Source: JAPUDS01 sp050258575
Lineage (GTDB): Bacteria; Patescibacteriota; Saccharimonadia; Saccharimonadales; Saccharimonadaceae
Direction: 5' to 3'
Assembly: GCA_050258575.1 (NCBI GenBank)
Contig: JBLMYZ010000007.1
Coordinates: forward strand, 1 to 18,512
Length of the DNA stretch: 18,512 nucleotides
Part shown: piece by piece, positions 1-6,545 of the stretch
Position numbering within the stretch: the first letter of the stretch is position 1
How the letters are laid out: each line of letters starts with the position of its first letter
The notes under the pieces: generated by a model
Databases searched by the model: none
What the model saw: the letters and a program-made list of their open reading frames with translations, nothing else
Told to the model about the DNA's origin: nothing
Made by a program: the position numbers and the translations under genes

Positions 1-1
1 T

Positions 2-91
2 ATAGCAGACCAGCTTTTAGGATTCATTGGTCTTATCGCATCGCAAGGACGCACAGGAGCACTGGAAAGACGAGATGATATTATTGTCTAG
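2..91 (+). CDS. 3' end of an unrecognised protein (partial)
   Basis: An open frame enters from the left edge and ends in TAG at 89-91. The 29 residues read as a hydrophobic stretch (DQLLGFIGLIASQG) followed by a charged tail (ALERRDDIIV), which looks like real coding sequence. It is too short to name. The 93 bases after it hold only the promoter of the next gene. The reading frame choice is an inference from composition. Confidence 0.4.
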   Translation: MADQLLGFIGLIASQGRTGALERRDDIIV

Positions 92-149
92 ATTCTTGCA
101 GCCCCCATCGCTTCACAGGTCATTGCTAGTAGCCTCTACATAAAAAGTA

Positions 150-178
150 TTGACACAATCAAGTAGTATGCTTAACAT
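150..178 (+). promoter_or_regulatory. Sigma70-type promoter of the PadR gene, leaderless
   Basis: TTGACA at 150-155, a 17-bp spacer and TAACAT at 173-178. The ATG at 185 lies 6 nt after the -10 box, where transcription would be expected to start, and no Shine-Dalgarno is present. The mRNA is therefore probably leaderless. The region also overlaps where a PadR autorepressor would bind, although I see no clear palindrome. Confidence 0.7.
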
Positions 179-184
179 AGAACT

Positions 185-532
185 ATGACAGGACAAACAT
201 CTTCTGTGCCCAGCGATGAATATGCAAAACAAATTGCCACGCAAATGCGTAAGGGTTTTCTTGCGTATTGTGTGCTTAAGATTTGCAGCGAAGCAGTATA
301 TACGAGTGACGTCATAGAACGACTTCGCAAAGCAGAGCTCGTTGTCGTCGAAGGGACAATTTATCCATTACTAAGCAAGCTCCAAAAAGATGGGTTGCTT
401 GAACATGAATGGCGAGAGAGCAAACACGGCGCTCCGCGTAAGTACTATAAAACTACCAATTATGGCAAGGATGTACTAAATAAAGTTACTGGCAATATCG
501 CCGCATTAAATAACACGTTAAATAAACTCTAA
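185..532 (+). CDS. PadR-family transcriptional regulator
   Basis: A 115-residue protein with the PadR winged-helix pattern. The body starts around residue 15 (YAKQIATQMRKG, then FLAYCVLKIC). The recognition region contains the family's EGTIYPLLSKLQKDGLL segment (residues about 56-72), followed by the beta-wing with GAPRKYYKTT. PadR proteins are usually dimeric repressors of a neighbouring membrane-stress or transport gene. Here the next gene, 13 bp downstream, encodes a PspC-domain protein, a pairing seen in many bacteria, so this regulator probably controls its own two-gene operon. The start at 185 is chosen because it sits at the predicted transcription start. An internal ATG at 218 would also leave the domain intact. 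Confidence 0.88.
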   Translation: MTGQTSSVPSDEYAKQIATQMRKGFLAYCVLKICSEAVYTSDVIERLRKAELVVVEGTIYPLLSKLQKDGLLEHEWRESKHGAPRKYYKTTNYGKDVLNKVTGNIAALNNTLNKL

Positions 533-545
533 GAGGAGTAATTGT

Positions 546-2237
546 ATGAAAGAAATAACCAGAATCCATATAGCTAAAACACCCTATGACATAGAAGTTA
601 CGGCCAAGAAGGAACTTGAGAAATATACCACTAAACTTGAGCTCTATGCCGATGATCCGAACTTGCTAGAGGACATTGAAATTCGACTGACGGAGATTCT
701 CTCCTCTCGCGGCACTGAGAAAGATGGCGTAATCACCGAAGATGACGTCAAGTCCATTCGTGAACAGCTTGGTGATCCAAAAGACTTTATCGGAGATGGT
801 GATCTGGCGGTTGGTCCTGATACGTTCGAAGATGACAATAAACCACCACATCGTTTGTATCGCGATAAAGACTCGGCAGTCTTAGGCGGTGTACTCAGCG
901 GTATTGCTAAGTACTTTGATGTCAACCCAACGTGGACACGCTTGGCATTTATCATTATGTGTTTTGTTTCTTGGGGGCTAATCATCATTGCCTACGTAGT
1001 GCTCTGGATCGTAGTGCCAGTTGCTAAAACAGCTGCAGAGAAGCTCCAGCTAGCAGGCAAACCGGTGACCCTCGCATCGATTAAAGAACTTAGCGAACAA
1101 GCCGAGACTCCAAATAATAATCAACGAATCATGCAAAACATTGTCACTAGTATGGCTGGTGCTTTTGCTGTAATTAGCGCGTTCGGCGTACTGCTAGTCA
1201 CGCTTTGGATCAATGGCATGCTTTGGTTGAATGACAATGAAAATTTGGGTATTCATGAATCCTTGTCTGTCCAATCAACGGCTGGCCTCATATCTATAAT
1301 TCTATTTACAATAGCCGGAATACTCCTCACCCTGCTACTGTCCGTCATATCGTACGCTATTTTTAAGAAGACCTGGACAAGAAAGCTGTCTGTCTCAGTT
1401 ATTTCAATTGTGATTGCTGGCATGGTCAGTTTCGGTGGAGGAATCGGTACTTTCATACTCGGCAAGCAGTTGGATATGACATCGGCGCATGACTCGCGTA
1501 GTACCGAGAAAGTTGCGCTGTCTGAAGATTTTAGCAGTATCAAAGAGCTTACAGTCGATGTCGGAACATTCGACATAGGTTGGGGCGACATGTCTGATGT
1601 TTATACCGAGTACATTGTCAGCGACACTCCTCGTTATGAAATATCGGCAATATCTGGCACGATAACACCTAGCATCGAAGTTGAAGGCGATAAAGCGGTT
1701 CTAACAATGACCGGCAAGGATGATCGTCGTAACCGCTATATTCAGCCAACACTTACCATATACGGGCCTGCTCTTAATAATGTGACGGTCAAAAGCGGTT
1801 CGGTGCACTATTACAATAAAGACAAGCAAGACACTCTTGCTATCATCACTGAGAGTAGCGATAAGCGAACTAGCAACAACTACCAGACGTCGGTTGGCGG
1901 AAGCTTTGAGGCTACTGGTCAATACGGTACCATCAGCCTGACAACCAGGTTCGCTTCCGGCGTTACACTTAACCGTGCCACTGTCGAGAACTTGAAGGCA
2001 GACATACATGGCGGTTATGTCTCCGCAGGTGTGGTGCGAAGCCTTACAGTTAATCAGGTTGACGTTTGCCCAGCGAATAATTATTCAGATCAGAACAGAA
2101 TAGTCGTTCAGGGTGTTACGACTGGCAAACTAACTTACAATGGTTTGGAACAGGATGCGAAAACTATAGATAATAACTGTGGTGTGCTGATTATCGGTGG
2201 CGAAAGCGAATATGATGCAAATCAGGAGCGCGATTGA
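546..2237 (+). CDS. PspC-domain membrane protein with C-terminal adhesin-like domain
   Basis: A 563-residue membrane protein. Residues about 1-85 form a soluble alpha-helical domain (ends EQLGDPKDFIGDGD) of the type found ahead of PspC domains. Residues about 105-160 are the PspC domain (RLYRDKDSAVLGGVLSGIAKYF, then a hydrophobic helix ending in WIVVPVA). Three more hydrophobic segments follow around residues 200-222, 245-272 and 283-308. The C-terminal 230 residues are beta-rich and polar, resembling the DUF4097-type repeat domain, and probably lie outside the membrane. PspC proteins sense envelope stress. A good Shine-Dalgarno (GAGGAG, 533-538) lies 7 nt before the ATG, and the gene is co-transcribed with the upstream PadR gene. 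The precise role in this organism is inferred. Confidence 0.85.
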   Translation: MKEITRIHIAKTPYDIEVTAKKELEKYTTKLELYADDPNLLEDIEIRLTEILSSRGTEKDGVITEDDVKSIREQLGDPKDFIGDGDLAVGPDTFEDDNKPPHRLYRDKDSAVLGGVLSGIAKYFDVNPTWTRLAFIIMCFVSWGLIIIAYVVLWIVVPVAKTAAEKLQLAGKPVTLASIKELSEQAETPNNNQRIMQNIVTSMAGAFAVISAFGVLLVTLWINGMLWLNDNENLGIHESLSVQSTAGLISIILFTIAGILLTLLLSVISYAIFKKTWTRKLSVSVISIVIAGMVSFGGGIGTFILGKQLDMTSAHDSRSTEKVALSEDFSSIKELTVDVGTFDIGWGDMSDVYTEYIVSDTPRYEISAISGTITPSIEVEGDKAVLTMTGKDDRRNRYIQPTLTIYGPALNNVTVKSGSVHYYNKDKQDTLAIITESSDKRTSNNYQTSVGGSFEATGQYGTISLTTRFASGVTLNRATVENLKADIHGGYVSAGVVRSLTVNQVDVCPANNYSDQNRIVVQGVTTGKLTYNGLEQDAKTIDNNCGVLIIGGESEYDANQERD

Positions 2238-2243
2238 CCAAGT

Positions 2244-2258
2244 GAATATCGGATATTC
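2244..2258. repeat. 15-bp perfect palindrome after the PspC gene
   Basis: GAATATC, one central base, GATATTC. It starts 6 bases after the PspC stop codon. There is no T-run on either side long enough to call an intrinsic terminator, so it may be an operator-like site, a weak terminator stem, or chance. Confidence 0.35.
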
Positions 2259-2379
2259 TTCATAAAGGCGAGCCGAACACTGTATGAAGCTGGTCACGCA
2301 TGGCGCATAATTCAATGTCTTAATCGGAGTGAACCATATATCCAGTGCCTATTCTCGTATAGGGAGCGGAAAGCTTGTT

Positions 2380-2578
2380 ATGGATTGGTTTAGTTGCTCA
2401 GGGTCTTTGGGGCGGAGGGTGAAGTTACGTACACTTCCACCCCTGTATTTGTCATAACTGACGAGACTTTGCAGGCTGTTGAGAGGCTGGTCGATAGCTT
2501 GAAAAACTCGGCATCAAGTATGTAGATAGCGAGCTAGTCTATGACGAAGAGGAGGCTGGTTACGAGTATCTTTTTTGA
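2380..2578 (+). pseudogene. Decayed small gene with two homopolymer frameshifts
   Basis: The 350 bases between the PspC gene and the AAA gene hold fragments of one coding sequence. From ATG 2380 the frame reads MDWFSCSGSLG. After a GGGG run near 2409-2412 the sense continues in another frame as EGEVTYTSTPVFVITDETL and on to LVDSLK. After an AAAAA run near 2502-2506 it shifts again to KLGIKYVDSELVYDEEEAGY and ends at TGA 2576-2578. Adding one G and one A would restore a protein of about 66 residues. The family is not recognised. It could be a real pseudogene or homopolymer undercalling in the assembly. Confidence 0.45.
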
Positions 2579-2589
2579 AATTAGACCAG

Positions 2590-3804
2590 CTATACTTCTG
2601 TGCTCAACAGCCAATCCACGACGTTTACCTTTTTGATGCCTAGAAATTCCTCGTTTATTAAGTCGGTCGTCAAAATATATTTGGGATAATTATCGCTAAT
2701 CTTTTTAAATGGGGCAAGTTCTCGCTCAAGGGTTTTTTCGTTGTCGTTAATTTGATAAGCCACCTGATAGTATACGCGCTCGCCCCCTGGTTTCTGGACA
2801 ATGAAATCGACTTCGCTGTCATCTGCTTTGCCGACCCATACCTCACCTTCGTTTCGACGTAATAGTTCTAGATACACGACATTCTCTAGTCGATGGCCGA
2901 TATCTGATACCTGTGAGCTACCGAGCATTATTTCTCGCAAACCTAAGTCGACTACGTAGTATTTATCGTTAGTAGTGAGTAATTTTTTACCCTTTACGTC
3001 ATATCGGCTAACTGGATAAATTAGGTAGCTTTTCGTCAAATATTCTAGGTATCGGATGACGGTCGCATGATACGTTTTGTTATCCTGATTAGTCAGAGCT
3101 TTCGCGATGCTGGTAGCGGATAGAGGGCTTCCTATACTATCGAAAACAAATTTCACGACTCTCGAGAAGTCATCCTTGTCTCTAATCTCGTACCTGTTTG
3201 ATATATCATTGTTGACGATGGTTTCATATAAATCTTTCAGGTAAATATTAGAGAGGGCTGGGTTTGTGTTGGATAAGGTAACCGCTTCGGGGAAAGCGCT
3301 TGAAGATAAATACTGCGCTAGCAACCTGTCGTTGCTCTGGCTATCTGGCATTGCTAGCCGGTATTCGGCGAATGAGAATGGCAAAATGTGAAGAGAGATA
3401 TACCTCCCTGTCAAAAGTGTTGCTAGCTCACTCGACAGTAAAAACGCATTTGACCCAGTCACATAGATGTCGACATTATCTTTCACGAATAAAGAGTCAA
3501 TGACACGCTCAAATTTATCTACCATCTGAATCTCATCGAGAAACAGATAGTTCATTCGACCATCGACCAACTTTGACTCGATGTCATTGTGTAGAGCAAG
3601 CCAGTCTGTTAAGTCGACATTGATGGCTTCTTCGAAATTGATTGACTGAATTTGGCGCTCGGCGACACCAGACTCAATAAGCTCATTACGAAATGACTGA
3701 AGCAAGGTTGATTTACCTGAACGTCGAATTCCTGTGATAACTTTTATCACATGTTGATCTTTAAGTTGTCGTAGTGTTTGTAGATACTGCTGTCGTTTTA
3801 TCAT
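2590..3804 (-). CDS. AAA-family ATPase with DUF4143 domain
   Basis: A 404-residue ATPase of the AAA_14/DUF4143 group. The Walker A motif is GIRRSGKST at residues 25-33 and the Walker B region is YLFLDEIQ near residue 90. The sensor region reads VTGSNAFLLSSELATLLTGR. The C-terminal third carries the DUF4143 signature with SEVDFIVQK, a region of PD-(D/E)xK-like fold in this family. The role is not established. These genes are abundant in anaerobes, archaea and CPR genomes and often travel alone. The start at 3804 (MIKRQQYL) is preferred over an in-frame ATG at 3882, because a TATAGT box sits 6 nt upstream of it and the family normally begins just before this segment. Confidence 0.85.
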   Translation of the reverse strand: MIKRQQYLQTLRQLKDQHVIKVITGIRRSGKSTLLQSFRNELIESGVAERQIQSINFEEAINVDLTDWLALHNDIESKLVDGRMNYLFLDEIQMVDKFERVIDSLFVKDNVDIYVTGSNAFLLSSELATLLTGRYISLHILPFSFAEYRLAMPDSQSNDRLLAQYLSSSAFPEAVTLSNTNPALSNIYLKDLYETIVNNDISNRYEIRDKDDFSRVVKFVFDSIGSPLSATSIAKALTNQDNKTYHATVIRYLEYLTKSYLIYPVSRYDVKGKKLLTTNDKYYVVDLGLREIMLGSSQVSDIGHRLENVVYLELLRRNEGEVWVGKADDSEVDFIVQKPGGERVYYQVAYQINDNEKTLERELAPFKKISDNYPKYILTTDLINEEFLGIKKVNVVDWLLSTEV

Positions 3805-3810
3805 GAAACT

Positions 3811-3839
3811 ACTATAATCGAAAAATGTCACAAATACAA
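3811..3839 (-). promoter_or_regulatory. Leaderless promoter of the AAA/DUF4143 gene
   Basis: On the minus strand: TTGTAT (3839-3834), a 17-bp spacer, TATAGT (3816-3811), then 6 nt and ATG at 3804. No Shine-Dalgarno is present. It decides the start codon of the downstream gene. Confidence 0.6.
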
Positions 3840-4041
3840 CTTTTCGACTATAGCTACTTGGATTCTGTTGTATTAGACGCATAAAGCATGTGCTACGTAT
3901 GCTGAGGTTCGTGCGACGCGGACTATTAACCTAATCGTGACTATAATCTGTAAACTTCATAGTAAATTTCTTAAGGTCTAAGTGAATGTTCTAGAAAAAT
4001 AATCTTGGGGGAGCTGGATATAACACAGTCAGAATAGTTAG

Positions 4042-4095
4042 ATGCGGCTTAAGGGATTCGAACCCCAAGCAACAGAGGTAGTGAAACCAGGTAAA
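4042..4095 (-). pseudogene. tRNA-like 3' fragment (possible decayed tRNA-Gln copy)
   Basis: Positions 4052-4066 match the T-arm of the neighbouring tRNA-Gln (4154-4168) over 15 identical bases, including the TTCGAAT loop. The flanking minus-strand sequence keeps a loose resemblance to the Gln anticodon and variable region (ACCTGGTTT against ACCAGGTTT). No matching 5' acceptor strand can be found, so it cannot be a working tRNA. It may be a decayed tandem copy or a footprint of tRNA-targeted integration and excision. Confidence 0.5.
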
Positions 4096-4097
4096 CA

Positions 4098-4123
4098 AAA
4101 AATGCACAATTATGTGCATTTTT
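4098..4123 (-). terminator. Intrinsic terminator after tRNA-Gln
   Basis: A perfect 10-bp stem (AAAAATGCAC, loop AATTAT, GTGCATTTTT) ends in a run of six T on the minus strand, 18 nt beyond the tRNA 3' end. The plus strand has five T, so it may work both ways. An outer imperfect repeat (AACAGAGG 4071-4078 with CCTCTGTT 4126-4133) extends the hairpin. Confidence 0.8.
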
Positions 4124-4141
4124 CACCTCTGTTACTAAACA

Positions 4142-4216
4142 TGGCTGGGGAGGAGGGATTCGAACCCCCGAATGCCAGGACCAAAACCTGGTGCCTTACC
4201 ACTTGGCCACTCCCCA
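4142..4216 (-). tRNA. tRNA-Gln (anticodon UUG), CCA encoded
   Basis: A full cloverleaf on the minus strand. The acceptor stem is TGGGGAG/CTCCCCA, the D-arm GCC/GGC, and the anticodon stem CCAGG/CCTGG around the loop TTTTGGT with anticodon TTG. The T-arm is GGGGG/CCCTC with loop TTCGAAT, the discriminator is G, and CCA is encoded at 4142-4144. All stems pair, with one G.U in the T stem. It is followed by an intrinsic terminator. Confidence 0.95.
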
Positions 4217-4310
4217 CCGTATAGGACAGCACAAAAATTATACCACAAACTTGTGGAGTAATTTTAGATCATACTGACACGACGACGGTTGACAGCGCTG
4301 AGAGGGCCAA

Positions 4311-5156
4311 TTATCTGATTTGCTTGTGGCGTTGCGGCCGCGTCAGGTGTGAGGGCGGCGAAATAAAACCAAGTTCTTTGAGGAGCTCTTTTTGGTAGGT
4401 TTTGTTGACGATATGGCTAGCGACAATCGTCTTGACGCGAACTGTACTGCTGGCGCGCGACAGTTTTACAAGTGTTGCGTTGACAACAAACGGGTCAAAT
4501 GCGCCGGTGACGATAGTGACTGGTTCGCGAAGTTTTGTGATATCGTCGATGGTCGTTTGGTTGATGATACTCTGCTCGAGTGTCCGTACAAACAAATCGA
4601 CATTTTCACTAATGACGTTGAGGCTCGAGTTAATAACTCGGAGTTTTTTGCCAAGACCATAGCTGTTGACGATTATCCGCGGGTCTTTGGCGGCTTGTTG
4701 GTACAAAAAACGCAACATGGCCGGTTTTTTCAGCGTATGACCGTTTTCTTTGATTGGTTCGTAGATTGGCGGCGAACAGAGCACGAGTCGCTTGACGAGA
4801 TACGGATAGCGCTTGGCAAACTCAACCGCGACAAGCGAACCAAGTGAGTGACCGACGATTATAACCGGCGTGGTGATACGCAGCGTCAAAAAGGTTGCTA
4901 AAATCGAACGAGCATGAACAGCGGCAGTGTAGTTTGACCAGCGCGGACTAGGAGACTCGCCAAACCCGAGCAGGTCAACGGCGACGTACTGGATGCTGTC
5001 GGGTAAACTGTCGACGAGTGGCTGCCACATAGCGCCGGTGTCTCCGATACCGTGAATAAACAGATACGTCACCCGGGCATGTTTAACGGGTCGGAACAAC
5101 CGCACGTGGAGTGGGTACGGGACGCGAAACCATTTGTGAACAACTGTGTCGAACAT
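4311..5156 (-). CDS. Alpha/beta-hydrolase fold protein
   Basis: A 281-residue serine hydrolase of the alpha/beta-hydrolase superfamily. It has the oxyanion-hole region HGIGDTGAMW (residues about 35-44), the nucleophile elbow VGHSLGS, an acid in TGAFDPFV and a late His in VASHIVN, so the catalytic triad looks complete. The substrate cannot be told; esterase, lipase or a C-C hydrolase are all possible. No signal peptide is seen, so it is probably cytoplasmic. The start at 5156 (MFDTVVHK) is preferred to the in-frame ATG at 5189, because TACTAT preceded by TG sits 6 nt upstream. It is divergent from the small membrane peptide gene at 5221. Confidence 0.85.
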   Translation of the reverse strand: MFDTVVHKWFRVPYPLHVRLFRPVKHARVTYLFIHGIGDTGAMWQPLVDSLPDSIQYVAVDLLGFGESPSPRWSNYTAAVHARSILATFLTLRITTPVIIVGHSLGSLVAVEFAKRYPYLVKRLVLCSPPIYEPIKENGHTLKKPAMLRFLYQQAAKDPRIIVNSYGLGKKLRVINSSLNVISENVDLFVRTLEQSIINQTTIDDITKLREPVTIVTGAFDPFVVNATLVKLSRASSTVRVKTIVASHIVNKTYQKELLKELGFISPPSHLTRPQRHKQIR

Positions 5157-5162
5157 AGTTCC

Positions 5163-5168
5163 ATAGTA
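5163..5168 (-). promoter_or_regulatory. Extended -10 box of the hydrolase gene, leaderless
   Basis: Minus strand TGCTACTAT: TACTAT occupies 5168-5163 and is preceded by the TGn extension. The ATG at 5156 follows after 6 nt. No good -35 or Shine-Dalgarno is seen. Confidence 0.5.
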
Positions 5169-5183
5169 GCAGACTCCGCCGAC

Positions 5184-5214
5184 TTGCATAGGGATATACT
5201 GCTCGTGGTATACT
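5184..5214 (+). promoter_or_regulatory. Leaderless promoter of the 41-aa membrane peptide
   Basis: TATACT at 5209-5214 with a TGG extension, and a TTGCAT element at 5184-5189 (spacer 19). The ATG at 5221 lies 6 nt after the -10 box, without a Shine-Dalgarno. Confidence 0.6.
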
Positions 5215-5220
5215 AACCAT

Positions 5221-5346
5221 ATGACAAAGAAAACAATATCAAAAAAAGCTCAGGACGCAGCCTTTGAACCGACAAAAGTCATGCTGCTGACTTCGACGAT
5301 AGCTATGCTAGCGCTCGTTTTGTTCGCATCACTTGCAATGAGCTAA
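5221..5346 (+). CDS. Small single-pass membrane peptide (41 aa)
   Basis: The frame reads a lysine-rich polar head (MTKKTISKKAQDAAFEPTK), then one hydrophobic helix (VMLLTSTIAMLALVLFASLA), and ends MS followed by TAA. This suits an N-in single-pass membrane protein. It has its own -10 box 6 nt before the ATG and is followed 55 bp later by the AI-2E permease gene, which has its own -10. The family is not recognised and the function is unknown. The promoter, the clean topology and the lack of an alternative gene in this gap support it as real. Confidence 0.65.
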   Translation: MTKKTISKKAQDAAFEPTKVMLLTSTIAMLALVLFASLAMS

Positions 5347-5388
5347 CTCTCGCGGCCGATGACTCTAGGTGTTTGACAGAACTTAGGG

Positions 5389-5394
5389 TATACT
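5389..5394 (+). promoter_or_regulatory. -10 box of the AI-2E permease gene, leaderless
   Basis: TATACT at 5389-5394, then 7 nt and ATG at 5402, without a Shine-Dalgarno. A consensus TTGACA at 5373-5378 is only 10 bp upstream, too close to serve as the -35 of this box. Confidence 0.55.
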
Positions 5395-5401
5395 GCTAGA
5401 T

Positions 5402-6544
5402 ATGAAAGTCAAAATAGCTATCGATACGAAAACGTTTGTCCGGTTCTGGTTGGTGTTGCTCGGGTTTGGGGCTCTCATACTCGCCATTTATAACGCAAGG
5501 ACAGCGCTGATACTCATAGGTATAGCGGCCTTTTTGGCGCTTGCTCTCAACTTGCCGGTTAGCTATATTGCTGCGAAACTTCCTGGTAAAAGTCGCGTTG
5601 GCGCAACGGCGCTAGCGTATATTGTCGTACTACTCCTGCTTGCGGCTGTAGTGTTCTTGGTGATTCCGCCGATCGCAGACCAGACGACGCGCTTGCTGAC
5701 ATCAACACCAGATATCGTCAACAACCTGTCGCACCAGTGGGCGGCGTTTGGTGATTTTGCACATCACTACAACCTCGAGGGTCAGGTTGAACAAGCCGTC
5801 GCGGCCGCGAAACAAAACCTCGAAGGTGTGGCTCTCGAGTTTGGCCGCAACTTGCTTGGTGGAATAGGCTCGGTTTTTGCAACCCTCTTTTCAACCGTGC
5901 TCGTGTTGACGCTCACCTTTTTCATGCTGGTCGAAGGGCCAGAGTGGCTACGCCGTCTCTGGGCAGTATATCGCGACAAAGACACCATGGAGACACACCG
6001 TCGTATCACAACAAAAATGTACAATGTGATCAACGGCTACGTGACCGGGCAGCTGACTGTTTCGGCGATCGGCGCTGGATTTGCCGGTCTAACAGTGTTT
6101 GTTTTGTCCCTCTTTATCGCTGAAGTGCCGTCAAATCTTGCTTTTCCCACTATTGCGATCGTGTTCACGTTGTCGCTGATCCCGATGTTTGGCGCGACAA
6201 TCGCCGGGGTAATTGTGTCGCTGTTACTGCTCGCAAACAACCCGCTAGCAGCGATTATTTTCGCGATTTACTTCGTTGTCTACCAGCAGATCGAAAACAA
6301 CTTTATTTCGCCAGCGATCCAGTCGAAAAGACTCGAGCTGTCGCCGCTCATCGTGCTGGTTGCTGTGACGATAGGGACGTATGTGTTCGGCCTCGCCGGC
6401 GGTATTATTTCCATCCCGATCGCCGGATGCATAAAAGTTCTACTTGACGATTATCTCGAAAACAACCAAAAACGCCGCGCGGCAGAGGAAAAACCGCTCG
6501 CAAAACTGGTCAAAAAGATCAAAAACAGCGTCGCCGAAGCATAA
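5402..6544 (+). CDS. AI-2E family transporter (TqsA/PerM-like permease)
   Basis: A 380-residue multi-pass membrane protein of the AI-2E family (DUF20). Hydrophobic segments lie near residues 14-34, 35-50, 63-85, 152-172, 215-240, 245-285 and 305-345. The family pattern is visible in VIPPIADQTTRLL and in the conserved block YQQIENNFISPAIQSKRLELSP. The C-terminus is a short lysine-rich cytoplasmic tail. Family members are implicated in autoinducer-2 export, Na+/H+ exchange or small-molecule efflux, and the substrate here is not predictable. The gene runs convergently into cysS; the two stop codons are separated by a single base. Confidence 0.9.
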   Translation: MKVKIAIDTKTFVRFWLVLLGFGALILAIYNARTALILIGIAAFLALALNLPVSYIAAKLPGKSRVGATALAYIVVLLLLAAVVFLVIPPIADQTTRLLTSTPDIVNNLSHQWAAFGDFAHHYNLEGQVEQAVAAAKQNLEGVALEFGRNLLGGIGSVFATLFSTVLVLTLTFFMLVEGPEWLRRLWAVYRDKDTMETHRRITTKMYNVINGYVTGQLTVSAIGAGFAGLTVFVLSLFIAEVPSNLAFPTIAIVFTLSLIPMFGATIAGVIVSLLLLANNPLAAIIFAIYFVVYQQIENNFISPAIQSKRLELSPLIVLVAVTIGTYVFGLAGGIISIPIAGCIKVLLDDYLENNQKRRAAEEKPLAKLVKKIKNSVAEA

Positions 6545-6545
6545 G

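Noticed and set aside
4042..4224. 60-codon plus-strand frame containing EEGFEPP
   Set aside because: This is the typical false translation of the strand opposite a tRNA; it overlaps tRNA-Gln.
5373..5378. Consensus TTGACA before the AI-2E gene
   Set aside because: Only 10 bp from the -10 box at 5389, too close to form a promoter with it.
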